Source: Silene conica (lineage: Eukaryota; Streptophyta; Magnoliopsida; Caryophyllales; Caryophyllaceae). From it: a stretch of DNA of 64,000 nt. Location of the stretch: contig CM055311.2 of assembly GCA_029255685.2 (NCBI GenBank), forward strand, positions 17,320,952 to 17,384,951, given 5' to 3'. Made by a program: the position numbers and the translations under genes. Positions 1 to 10,400 of the stretch are shown one piece after another (position 1 is the stretch's first letter; the number at the start of each line of letters is the position of its first letter). Below the pieces are notes generated by a model. It saw only the letters and a list, made by a program, of their open reading frames with translations. It was not told the DNA's origin and ran no database searches.

Positions 1-2
1 AC

Positions 3-3000
3 AATGTCGTTAACATCACGCAAGAGGAATTGGATCGTCTGATAGCCGAGAATGAGGCCCTAAAGGCCAAACGTATGGACTCCGCAAAAATGAGCACGAT
101 TATCGCAAAGCATCACCCTACCCAATTCACTGGGGAGGGGGAACCTCATTTGCTGGGGGCTTGGTGCCGGGAATTCAGTAACCTGTTCGAGTTGGTGGAT
201 TGCCCCGAAGAATTAAGGGTTGACCAAGCAGCCCACTATCTGAGGGGTATGGCCGGTGACTGGTGGACCGGGAACAAGGGAGAGATCCGAGAGGCAGCTA
301 AAGAGGATGGGACCGAGTTCGTGGCCTGGATCGCGTTCAAAAGGATCTTATACGAAGTGTTCCTACCAGAATTCCAGAAAAGTAAGCTGAGAGAAGAGTT
401 CGATACCTTCCGAATGACAGAGGATATGACGGTGGAGGCCTATTATAGGAAATTCATCCAGTTGGTGAGTTATGTGGGGGACATGGATTTTGATGATGCT
501 ATGCTGGCAATGAAGTTTGAGAGGGGTTTGTCAATCGCTATCAAGAAGAGGTTGATTGCTGCTCCACTCACCACAGTCCGGGACATCTATTTACGGGCTG
601 GGGCGGCGGAGAGGCTCTCAGAAATGTTCAAAGAGGACAAGAAGTCAAAATCTGAAAAGAGAAAGGCTGAAGTAGTAACTGAAAGTTCTGGGTCGAAGAA
701 GCCAAGCACCAACAAGTATAGTGGGTATTTCAGCAACAACACTTCCGGAGGAGTGAGAAATCAAAGTGGGGGAAATCACATGAGTGGGGTTTCTGGCAGT
801 GGTTCAACGAGAATAGTTTGTTTTGGCTGTGGAAAGAGGGGGCACAAGCAGGCAGTGTGTCGCTCATCTGGAGGGAATCAGTCCGAGGGTTATCGTACGC
901 CTACAACAGGATATCAGGGATCACGCACTCAGTCTTATGGTAGCAGTGGCTATCGTACACCCATGTCAAACTATGGTGGGGGTGCGAGGTCTGGAGGCAA
1001 CATCAATTATCAGAGGAATTACAACAACAATCAGAGCCGTTCGTACCAAAATCAATACAATGGAGGTGGAAGCAATCAGAAGACGGGGGTAGAAAGGAAC
1101 CAGCAGGCTGGGACATCTAATGCCAGTCAGAGTGGGGTCAAATCCAGTGGCAAGCTCTTTGCCATGGGCAAGCAGGCAGCTAAGGATGATGCTCACGTGG
1201 TGACCGGTACTTTTCTTGTAAACTCTAAATATACTTTCGTACTTTTCGATTCCGGTGCGACCCACTCTTTTGTATCTAGAGAGCATGTTAGGGTTTTGGG
1301 ACTTGAGAGGTTTGATTTGGTCGCGGACTCCGTGACCATACCTTCAGGAGAGTCGATCACCTGTAATAGAGTCTATAGAAGTATACCCATCAAAATCGGG
1401 GAAGCAATTTTCTATTGTGACCTCATAGAATTTCCATTAGGGGGTTTTGAGGTGATCCTAGGGATGGACTGGCTGGGGAAGTATCGAGCTTTTATTGACT
1501 GTCATCAAAAGAAAATTTCCTTGAAGGAACCTAAGGGAGTGCGTGTGTCTTACAAGGGATATCGAGTCAAACCAAAAATCAAATTCATTTCCGTCAACAC
1601 CCTTAAGTCTGGCTTGAGGAAAGGAGAGAGTCTGATCTTATGCCAGATGTGGAATTGTGAGGCTGAGACCCCTAAGACTAGCGAGATACCTGTGGTGCGG
1701 GAGTTTGAAGGAGTATTCCGAGATGACGTTCCAGGGTTACCGCCAAGGAGGGAAGTGGAATTTTCCATTGACCTAAAACCAGGGGCGGGACCAATATCTA
1801 AATCACCGTACCGTATGGGACCGAAGGAGATGGAGGAATTGAAGAAGAAGTTGGATGAATTAGCTGAGAAAGGATTCATTCGACCCAGTGTGTCACCCTG
1901 GGGAGCACCTGTGCTATTTGTGAAGAAGAAGGATGGAAGTTTGAGACTTTGTGTTGACTACCGAGAGCTGAACAATGTGACCATCAAGAACCGTTATCCT
2001 TTGCCAAGAATTGACGACTTGCTCGATCAATTAAGTGGAGCTGGGGTTTTCTCTAAGATTGATTTGAGATCCGGGTATCACCAGTTGAGAATAAAAGATG
2101 AAGATATTCCAAAGACCGCTTTCAGAACGAGGTATGGCCACTACGAATTTGTGGTTATGCCATTCAGTTTGACAAACGCTCCAGCTGTGTTCATGGATTT
2201 GATGAACCGAGTCTTTAGCCCATATCTGGATAAGTTCATGGTGGTATTCATCGATGATATCCTAGTGTATTCCAATAATGCAGAAGAGCACGCGAATCAT
2301 TTGAGGATAGTACTTCAGACCCTGGAGGAGCATAAGCTCAACGCTAAGTTAAGCAAGTGTGAGTTTTGGTTGAAGAAAGTCGCATTTCTGGGGCATGCAA
2401 TTTCCAAGGAGGGGGTATCTGTCGATCATAGTAAGATCGATGCTGTGACTAAGTGGCAAAGTCCGAAGAATGTGAGTGAGATTCGAAGCTTCCTGGGATT
2501 GGCAGGTTATTATCGGAGGTTTGTGAAGGATTTCTCGAAGATAGCAAAGCCGTTGACATCGTTAATGAGAAAGGAGAACCGTTTCATCTGGGATGAGAGT
2601 TGTGAGAAGGCATTTCTGACCCTTAAGGAACGTCTGACAACAGCTCCTATCCTTGCTTTGCCAGACGGGAGTGATAATTTTGAAGTTTATACTGACGCTT
2701 CAAAGCATGGATTGGGTTGTGTGCTAATGCAGAATGGGAGAGTGATAGCGTATGCTTCTCGCCAATTGAAGACCTATGAAGAAAATTATCCGACCCATGA
2801 TTTGGAACTGGGAGCAGTGGTCTTTGCACTTAAATTGTGGCGCCATTACCTTTATGGAGCCACTTTTAAGGTGTTTTCAGATCACAAGAGTTTGAAGTAT
2901 ATTTACACCCAGCGGGAGTTGAATATGAGACAGAGGAGGTGGATAGAGTTGATTGGAGACTATGATATGCAGATTGTCTATCACGAAGGCAAGGCCAATG

Positions 3001-4581
3001 TGGTAGCTGATGCCCTAAGTAGGAAATATGTTCATGCTTTGAGTTGTGCCAGGTCAAGAGTGAGATTGCATGGCGAATTAAGGGAGATGGGAATTTTCAT
3101 GATCCGGAAAGGGGATGCTCTTAGTGACTTGACAGTGAGCCTGAGTTGTATGGTGAGATTTGGGAGTTGCAAAATACTGATGCGAGAATCCAGAAGTGGC
3201 GCAAGATGGTAGAGAGTAAGGGTGGTGAGGCTGCATCCAAGTTCAGTATTCATACCGACGGTAGTTTGAGGTTCAGTGGGCGATGGTGTGTTCCGGATAT
3301 TGAGGAGCTAAAGATGAAAATCCTGACTGAAGCTCATGCTACTCCATATTGCGTTCACCCAGGGGTGATAAGTTGTACAAAGATCTTAAGAAGACGTTCT
3401 GGTGGCCAAATATGAAGAAGGAAGTCGCGGAGTTTGTGTCAAGGTGTTTGACATGTCAGAGAGTGAAAGGGGAGCATAAGAGACCACAAGGAAAACTTCA
3501 ACCTTTAGATGTACCAGAGTGGAAGTGGGAGAACATTTCGATGGATTTTATCGTGGGGTTGCCTCGGACCCAGAGGTGCAACAACATCATTTGGGTGATT
3601 GTGGATCGTTTGACTAAGTCGGCTCACTTTATTCCGATGAAAGATACCTGGAGCAAAGCTGAGTTGGCTAAGTCTTATGTTCAGAATGTGGTCAAACTGC
3701 ATGGCGTACCCAAGGACATTGTTTCAGACCGAGACTCGAGGTTCATATCCAGATTTTGGCAAGAGTTGCAGGCCGCTTTGGGTACCCAGTTGAAGATGAG
3801 TACAGCTTTCCATCCAGCTACTGACGATCAGACTGAGAGAACGATTCAGACTCTGGAGGATATGTTGAGAGCATGCGTACTTGAGATCGGAGGATCGTGG
3901 GAGGATCGACTGGGATTGATAGAGTTTTCTTATAACAACAGCTATCATGCCAGTATTGGGATGGCCCCTTTTGAGGCTTTGTATGGGAGGAAGTGTCGAA
4001 GCCCTGTGTGTTGGGATGATCGAGCCGATGTTGTGACTTTAGGGCCGGATATGATCCAGGAGATGGTGGAGCAGGTTCAGGTTATTCGACAGAAGATGAG
4101 GGCCGCCCAGGATTGACAGAAGAGCTATGCAGATCTAAAGAGGAGCGATATTTCATTCGAGGCAGGAGAGAAGGTACTGCTAAAAGTATCTCCAATGAAG
4201 GGTGTGATGAGGTTTGGGAAGCGCTGCAAGCTGAGTCAGAAATTTATTGGGCCGTTTGAGATTTTGGACAGGGTTGGAGAGGTGGCATATCGATTAGCTT
4301 TACCTCCAGCCCTATCCAAGGTCCATAATGTGTTCCATGTTTCTCAGCTAAGGAAGTACGTGAGTGACCCCACGCATGTGTTGAACCATGAAGAAATCGA
4401 GGTAGATGAGCAACTTGCCTATGCTGAGACCCCGAAGGAGATTTTGGATAGAAAGACTCGGAAAACACGGAATGGAGAGACAGTGTTAGTGAAGGTCTTG
4501 TGGACCAATCACAACACGGAGGAAGCAACTTGGGAGTCGGAGGCGTCCATGAAGGAGCGTTACCCGCAACTGTTCGTTTGA
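3..4581 (+). pseudogene. Tekay-type gag-pol polyprotein, broken
   Basis: The reading frame is already open at the window edge, so the true gag start lies upstream. In order it has a retrotransposon gag domain (about 100-650), a CCHC zinc knuckle (about 822-862), an aspartic protease with DSGAT (D at 1248), RT with FIDD (2247-2258), RNase H (about 2680-2880), an HHCC integrase zinc finger (about 3355-3470), a DDE core with D3544, D3727 and E3835 (60 and 35 residues between), and a chromodomain-like end (about 4430-4575). Breaks are a one-base loss near 3138, another near 3368, and a TGA at 4114-4116 that replaces a probable CGA. The integrase also has D in place of the usual G shortly before the catalytic E. 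Two frameshifts plus a stop make it non-functional. Confidence 0.88.
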
Positions 4582-4731
4582 GGCAAGTTACGAGGACGTA
4601 ACTCTTTTTTTTTAGAGGGGTATAATGTAACACTTCAGGATTTTTGATATGCTTAAGTAGTATGGTGGGTATGTTTGTTACGATATGAGTGGGTGAGCTT
4701 CGGGACGAAGTTCATTTTAAAGGGGGAAGAC
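4582..4731 (+). other. Tekay post-pol spacer with two successive pre-LTR/polypurine-like modules
   Basis: After the pol stop there is an inverted repeat around CGAGGACG (about 4588-4605), a T run, then AGAGGGG and TGTAACAC at 4626. About 60 bp later the pattern repeats with CTTCGGGACGAAG, AAAGGGGG and TGTAATACC at 4732. Each resembles the hairpin, polypurine tract and TG LTR start usual at the 3' end of Tekay-like elements. Which one primed plus-strand synthesis cannot be decided by eye. Confidence 0.55.
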
Positions 4732-5283
4732 TGTAATACCTCGAACTTTTGGTTAAATTTTGGTTACGACATTACTTTTATCTTATCGTAAGGTAGTGTT
4801 TATATGCTTTTATTTTTATCGTAAAGGAAGTATTTATTTGTTTTATTTGCCTTTGATGAATAATCTTTTAAGTTGAGTAAGTTGGTCACTCGTGGGGTTT
4901 GAACTTGGGACCGTCAGGGTAGTTGTGGGCCTCGTAAGTCGTGTACATACTCAGCCCATGTTACAAAGAAACCCTCAAAGTGAACAACGTTCATTTAGAA
5001 CACTCTCAGCCGTCATATAAGAGGAGCCTTCACCCTATTCCCAATCTACACAATACACAACCAGCATCACAACCCTCCTGCCGCCACCTCAGAGTAAGGA
5101 AAGGGAGCTTTCACGGCCAAGTCAGAACGGTCTATCACACCTCGATTTAGACTGAAAAAAGGTAAGGTCGTCTCTGTTGTAGGCTGTTTTAGTTTCGTGT
5201 CTGAGTAGGCTCTTTTGTCTTGGTTTCGATAACTTAGGGGTTGTCACTTCACCCCATTTAAGAACCATGTCTCTGGTTGTAGT
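4732..5283 (+). repeat. Partial Tekay-type LTR (5' portion only)
   Basis: It begins TGTAATACC straight after a polypurine-like run. It is alignable, with clear divergence, to the first part of the LTR at 5391, best around 4890-4960 against 5500-5575, where both carry a tRNA T-arm-like segment. It stops after about 550 bp, where a second pre-LTR module starts, so it looks truncated by recombination. Confidence 0.5.
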
Positions 5284-5390
5284 TGTAACATTCCATGTTT
5301 TTAACTCGATTAAGTTGTGTTGGGCGTATGATTGCGGGTGATATTAGTGGGTGAACTTCGGGACGAAGTTCATTTTTAAGGAGGGAAGAC
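5284..5390 (+). repeat. Second copy of the Tekay pre-LTR module
   Basis: It repeats the layout of 4626-4731: TGTAACA, a spacer of about 60 bp, AGTGGGTGAACTTCGGGACG, a T run, then a purine run directly before the LTR start at 5391. The two copies are diverged but collinear, so an end fragment of a second related element appears to be joined here. Confidence 0.55.
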
Positions 5391-6564
5391 TGTAATAACC
5401 CGTATTTTTATTCGAGTTATAAATTGGTGACGGGTTATTCGAATAATTTTTATACAAGGGTTTTATTTTGATCACAAGTTGGAGTTTTGTGTCGATTAGG
5501 GGATTCGAACTCGAGACCATGAGGATGCTTATATGGTCCTCGAGTTGTGTGCATAATTCTAGCCCACATCTCACGTTTTCTTTATTCTTCATAAGTCACA
5601 CCAGCCGTGACTTTTATAAGTCAGAAAAAAACCTAAACCTAGTTCCATATCTCATACAAACACTCTCATACTGCAGCCGTCGTAGAAAGGAATTCGTAGG
5701 AGGTCTTCACGGCGGTCATAGGGCAGTGTAAGGGTGGTCGAATCTGATCGGAAATAGGTATGTCACCACACGTTGCTAATCTCAGTTCTGGTTTTGTGGT
5801 TTTCGTCACATAATTAGTGGTTTATAACACAACTTACCTTCCTTGTTTTTGCGTAAATTCATAGTATATCATGTAATGAACGCATGTAATCTACTAGGTG
5901 GTGGTCGTTGGCTGCTAAAGACCATCGTGGGAGGTGGTTTATATGGTGTCAGTAGAGTGTTTGATTTCTTTCTGTTCTACGTATGTTTTGTAAGCAATTG
6001 TTTTAAGGGTTGTGTTGTGGTCTGGGTGTTCTGTTTATGGGTCTCTACGTGGGAATACAGGTGGTAGTGGGGTAACGTCGGGAAAGGTAGTCACATTGGT
6101 TGCAGGTGGCTGGTCACGGTGGTAGAAGGGGCTTAAGAGGAGTGGTCAGGGAGGCGTCTGTTTCTCTGTTTTTGTTTCTTGGTTTTTCTTTGTGTACAAG
6201 GGTTTTGGGAGGGGTAACACCGTCGACTCGGGGGAGGTCAATACGGTGTTACCACCGTGTCTGTCAGTCCAGTGTTAGGGGTAGTGATGGGTGGTTGAGT
6301 CGGTGGTGTCAGGTGTTGTAGGGGTTGTCGAAGGGCTGTTTTCTGGACTAGGCAGGGGGCTTGGGTGGTGAACCAGGCCTGGTTAGGGCCCTGGTTCATC
6401 ACGCCGGTGGTAGTCGACGGGAGTGTGAGTGGTCGTGGTGGTGGTTGGAAGTTCTGGGTGCGCGTTGTGGGGGCTGTTGGTGGCGGTGCTGGTGTAACAC
6501 GGTGGTGGAGAAGGCTGTTTTGGTGCGGGTTGATGTCGGGTCTTCAAGGGGGTTGTTAAATTTT

Positions 6565-6568
<4 letters not shown>

Positions 6569-6621
<53 letters not shown>
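6569..6621 (+). repeat. (ATT)n microsatellite in Tekay LTR
   Basis: There are about 17 uninterrupted ATT units. A longer array occupies the matching place in the LTR copy at 17149. Confidence 0.95.
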
Positions 6622-6735
6622 GCTAATATTAATGTTAGTATTATTATTTTATTGTTAATCGGTGTTTTATTATTTCCATACGGTTTTGGGTCGTGTTAAT
6701 TAAAGATGCGAGTCGGGAATTATTTAAGTCGGGGG

Positions 6736-7736
6736 TGTAGGGGCTGGTGTCCTTGACAATTAAGTACAATGACTTATTAAATCTCTTTAAGGATCACAAG
6801 GGCATACTTCAGTATTATTACCAGTTGATCCACGTTTATCAATAACGGTTGGCTTGCTAGATAAGTTTGACGTTATTGTCATACGGATGGCGGTGGTCAA
6901 CTGGTCCCTATACGTCACACCTATAGGACACGTTTGAGAGATGTGAAGGTATGAAAATACAGTCACATTTATGCCGGATATGACTAAACAGTTAGTCAGA
7001 GGTATTGACTATTAAATTAGTCAATAAGATGTTGAGATTATTATTTAATACGGATTAAATAAATTTAGCTAATACAGATTACATGATTAATTCGTAAATT
7101 AAATATAAACGGTTATATTTAATTAAATATTGTATTCGCGTATTAATATAAACAGTTATATTAATTTGGATAATTATACAATATCGTATTTTGTCAGACC
7201 ATTATTAATATATCGACTGTATTAATATCTGATAACATGTTACGATTTATAATTAAAATACCGCGAACAACTTAAAGCTAAATGGGTCGAATCACGCATT
7301 GGAATAAGGTAAGAGTGGAAAGCCCACTCCTACCCGACATCCAATTTCGGCCGACCTAGAGACTACATAAGGAGAGTCCTTCTCCTTATGTCAGTTACTC
7401 TTGTTGCACTGATTAATATAATCTCAAGGTAAAATTAGGGTTTTGAGAGCTTTCTTCTCCCAAAACCTCAGATCTCACATCTAAAACCTAAATAGCTCTC
7501 CCAATATTGCAAGGCAGTTGGAGAGGATTTCTAGCACACGCGGCCACGTCTCATTCTAAGTCTTGGGTGCAAGTTATAGGAGGGAATTTGTGTTAATTCC
7601 TGTTCTTAGGCCTTTTGCGCGAGGACCAAAGGTTGTACTTCTTTTCTTATCTTTTTAATCTTATGACCATATTCACGATTGTATTTTTCATTATAATCCT
7701 GCAAGTTTAGGGCGAATACGCGTTATATTCCCCACA
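6736..7736 (+). repeat. Copia A 5' LTR
   Basis: It is 1001 bp, from TGTAGGGGCTGG to TTCCCCACA. It contains AT-rich dyads centred on AACAGTTA or AACGGTTA and, at 7365-7391, an 11-bp inverted repeat (ACATAAGGAGA) around a 5-nt loop. The 3' part is a different subfamily from the LTRs of Copia B and D (ACGCGTTATATTCCCCACA against ACATGCTTTATTCCCCACA). Confidence 0.95.
6980..7164. promoter_or_regulatory. Three AT-rich dyads with MYB-like centres in Copia LTR U3
   Basis: The palindromes at 6980-6999, 7099-7123 and 7143-7164 are each centred on AACAGTTA or AACGGTTA. All Copia LTRs here keep them, with small changes. AACGG and AACNGTT are known plant MYB recognition cores. A role in transcription is inferred from the symmetry and position only. 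Confidence 0.3.
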
Positions 7737-7738
7737 AG

Positions 7739-7752
7739 TGGTATCAGAGCCT
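7739..7752 (+). other. Primer binding site, initiator Met-tRNA type
   Basis: TGGTATCAGAGC starts two bases after the 5' LTR. It is complementary to the 3' end of plant initiator methionine tRNA, the usual primer of Copia elements. Confidence 0.9.
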
Positions 7753-7825
7753 TAGGCCATGAAATTTTACAATTGTGTCTTTCATAAGTTTTAAAAATTT
7801 TAGAAAACCGTGCACTCTGCCTTGG

Positions 7826-7860
7826 CACTCGATCGAGTCTCTGTTGCACTCGATCGAGTG
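7826..7860. repeat. 21-bp-phased dyad pair, CACTCGATCGAGTG type
   Basis: Two 14-bp dyads start at 7826 and 7847. The second is a perfect palindrome. It sits about 90 bp after the PBS, as the first or PBS-proximal pair does in Copia D and B, but with different arms. Confidence 0.9.
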
Positions 7861-8058
7861 CCCTCGTACCAGGCCTCGTGTGTGTGCTTTTGTTTTGTAA
7901 TCGATCTTGTTTTCGATTCAAATTCGCATATTGTTATTTAATCGATATTTTTAGCAATATATGGATCTTTTGTTGTTTTTATTTTTGATTTTCATGTTTT
8001 ATATCAAAAGATAAAAACTTGTTTAGATTTAAAGTGCAGCGTTTGCGTTTTAACGAGT

Positions 8059-8135
8059 CACTCGATCGAGCCCCTACTGCACTCGATCGAGTGACACTGA
8101 CACTCGATCGAGTGCCTCTGTTGCTCGGTCGAGTG
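8059..8135. repeat. Four dyads in 21-bp tandem, CACTCGATCGAGTG type
   Basis: Dyads start at 8059, 8080, 8101 and 8122, each 21 bp after the last, with 7-bp spacers of differing sequence. The last copy has a TCGGTCGA core. The dyad is conserved while the spacer is not, so this is not an ordinary perfect minisatellite. Confidence 0.9.
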
Positions 8136-8986
8136 CTCTTCTTTCAGGCTATCTTTTTCGAAAATAACTTGTTTTCTTATTTTCACATGGCTTAAAATAA
8201 TATACTGTATACGGAAATAGTATATTATTTAGTGAAACGGTTCACCCTCGTTTGATACATATTGTTTTAAAACAGTTTAAAATAATGGATTATATGTTTA
8301 TTAAAATTGGTGATTAAAGCGGTATAGTCACATAATTTTAATCTTAAAAGGTGGTTTGGTATAAATTTATTAATCATAATAACAGTATTATGTCATGTAT
8401 AAATTTTATTTAGTTGATGCATTTTATTTATCGTCTTGTGAATGCCTTGAATGCTTTCAATAACGTATTTAATTTTTTGCAAACGGTTGTAACTTAGTGT
8501 GGCCTTAGAAGATTGTGTTACCGTAATGATGGGACACAGTCTTGCTTGTAATTTTGAGATCTTGAATCTCCGGTTTTGGGTTTTTGCCATGTAATTACTT
8601 TTGTATTTAAATTAGAATGTATCTAGGACTACTTTTGTAATTTAAATTAGTAATTTTGTGAAGACCAAAGACGGAGACCGGATGCTCACTCCCGCTGCAA
8701 GGACCAAGATGGAACATCAAGACAAGCTTCTAGGGTCCAACGGTGGATTCCAAGTTGTTTTATGTTTATTTTGGTAGGATAGGCCACACTAGGACTTTTA
8801 TTTACGTTTATTGCATTTATCTTTATGCTTTCATCGATAATAGCTTGCATCATATTCCGCCTAAAAACCAAACCACCTATATCATGCCTGAAAACTGACT
8901 CATGTAGAGGTCACGCGTTAGTTTTCTGTGACAATACTGATGTCACATGTCAATTGCTAAGCCATCACTTTATTTAATTCATTCAC

Positions 8987-9950
8987 GCAAAAGGCCTAAG
9001 AACAGGAATTAACACAAATTCCCTCCTATAACTTGCACCCAAGACTTAGAATGAGACGTGGCCGCGTGTGCTAGAAATCCTCTCCAACTGCCTTGCAATA
9101 TTGGGAGAGCTATTTAGGTTTTAGATGTGAGATCTGAGGTTTTGGGAGAAGAAAGCTCTCAAAACCCTAATTTTACCTTGAGATTATATTAATCAATGCA
9201 ACAAGAGTAACTGACATAAGGAGAAGGACTCTCCTTATGTAGTCTCTAGGTCGGCCGAAATTGGATGTCGGGTAGGAGTGGGCTTTCCACTCTTACCTTA
9301 TTCCAATGCGTGATTCGACCCATTTAGCTTTAAGTTGTTCGCGGTATTTTAATTATAAATCGTAACATGTTATCAGATATTAATACAGTCGATATATTAA
9401 TAATGGTCTGACAAAATACGATATTGTATAATTACCCAAATTAATATAACTGTTTATATTAATACGCGAATACAATATTTAATTAAATATAACCGTTTAT
9501 ATTTAATTTACGAATTAATCATGTAATCCGTATTAGCTAAATTTATTTAATCCGTATTAAATAATAATCTCAACATCTTATTGACTAATTTAATAGTCAA
9601 TACCTCTGACTAACTGTTTAGTCATATCCGGCATAAATGTGACTGTATTTTCATACCTTCACATCTCTCAGACGTGTCCTATAGGTGTGACGTATAGGGA
9701 CCAGTTGACCACCGCCATCCGTATGACAATAACGTCAAACTTATCTAGCAAGCCAACCGTTATTGATAAACGTGGATCAACTGGTAATAATACTGAAGTA
9801 TGCCCTTGTGATCCTTAAAGAGATTTAATAAGTCATTGTACTTAATTGTCAAGGACACCAGCCCCAACAATCTCCCACTTGTCCGTACAAGGGTATGTGC
9901 AATGACGTTATCACACTACATGTGGAGGACACAATCTCCAACAAACTCCC
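8987..9950 (-). repeat. Inverted copy of the element's own 3' end inside its leader
   Basis: 8987-9869 is most of a Copia LTR in reverse orientation, and 9870-9950 is the reversed polypurine tract and adjoining 3' internal sequence. In Copia D the same leader position simply continues from the CGCAAA end of one segment to the AGTTGATGG start of the next, with about 40 bp in place of this block. The left junction shares CGCAAA with both partners. The block is highly similar to the A LTRs, so it is recent. It has no flanking target duplication of its own. Confidence 0.9.
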
Positions 9951-10400
9951 AGTTGATGGGGTCTTCCTCGTATAACCAAAAATTGAGGTTAGTCTTTATA
10001 AATCAGCCTCCCATGAATCCCTTCTTCGTTGGTAGGCATAATATGACCCCTTCTACGTCGGATAAGTGGGAACAGATGATTTATTTTATCTCAACATCAT
10101 GGTCACTCGATAATATCTAGTGACTGAGATGGACTAATAGATAGGATATACGGAAATCTATCGACCAAGAGTTCCAACGATTGGAATTAGCCAAACTGTG
10201 GGCTTATCAATATACGGAAATTGAGTCTTGGGATCGTTTATATAATTCTTGAGGGAGATCAATTATATAAATGCATGAGTCTACAAGTTTAAATTCAATT
10301 TAATATAGACTTAAATCACAACAATGAGTTGCTTATATGGTTTTGTTTTATCTTCTTTTTCAGTGTAGAACACGTTCATTAAAACTGCTGTATAACTAAA
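9951..10400 (+). other. Copia A leader, second part
   Basis: This is non-coding sequence homologous to 46829-47275 in Copia D and running up to the gag ATG. It has no other feature I can support. Confidence 0.65.

Larger units (their letters stand above)
1..5283 (+). mobile_element. Ty3/Gypsy chromovirus (Tekay/Del-type), internal region plus partial 3' LTR; 5' end outside window
   Basis: The domain order gag, CCHC knuckle, protease, RT, RNase H, integrase and chromodomain-like tail defines a Ty3/Gypsy chromovirus. The tail and the very long LTRs nearby suit the Tekay/Del branch. The window opens inside gag, so the 5' LTR and primer binding site are not visible. The 3' end is rearranged: a partial LTR (4732-5283) is followed directly by a second copy of the pre-LTR region and then a full-length LTR from 5391. 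Whether that longer LTR belongs to this same element is an inference. Confidence 0.8.
7753..8986 (+). other. Copia A untranslated leader, first part
   Basis: This is non-coding leader sequence that is homologous, apart from the dyads, to 45595-46790 in Copia D and to 25000-26247 (reverse) in Copia B. The only structure I see is the two dyad clusters listed separately. No open frame is shared among the three copies. Confidence 0.7.

Noticed and set aside
966..1286. Antisense frame of 106 codons within Tekay gag
   Set aside because: A shadow of the gag-pol reading frame with no independent support.
5495..5530. tRNA gene
   Set aside because: Only a T-arm-like segment is present; no acceptor, D or anticodon arm can be folded around it.
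6361..6699. 112-codon frame with a long Ile run
   Set aside because: It is a by-product of the ATT array in the LTR and has no homologue in the other LTR copies.
7099..7164. AT-rich palindromes in the Copia LTR as an inserted MITE
   Set aside because: They are present at the same place in every LTR of the family without target duplication, so they are part of the LTR.
8059..8135. CRISPR-like array
   Set aside because: It is a plant genome without cas genes, the units are 21 bp, and the conserved part is a self-palindrome inside a retrotransposon leader.
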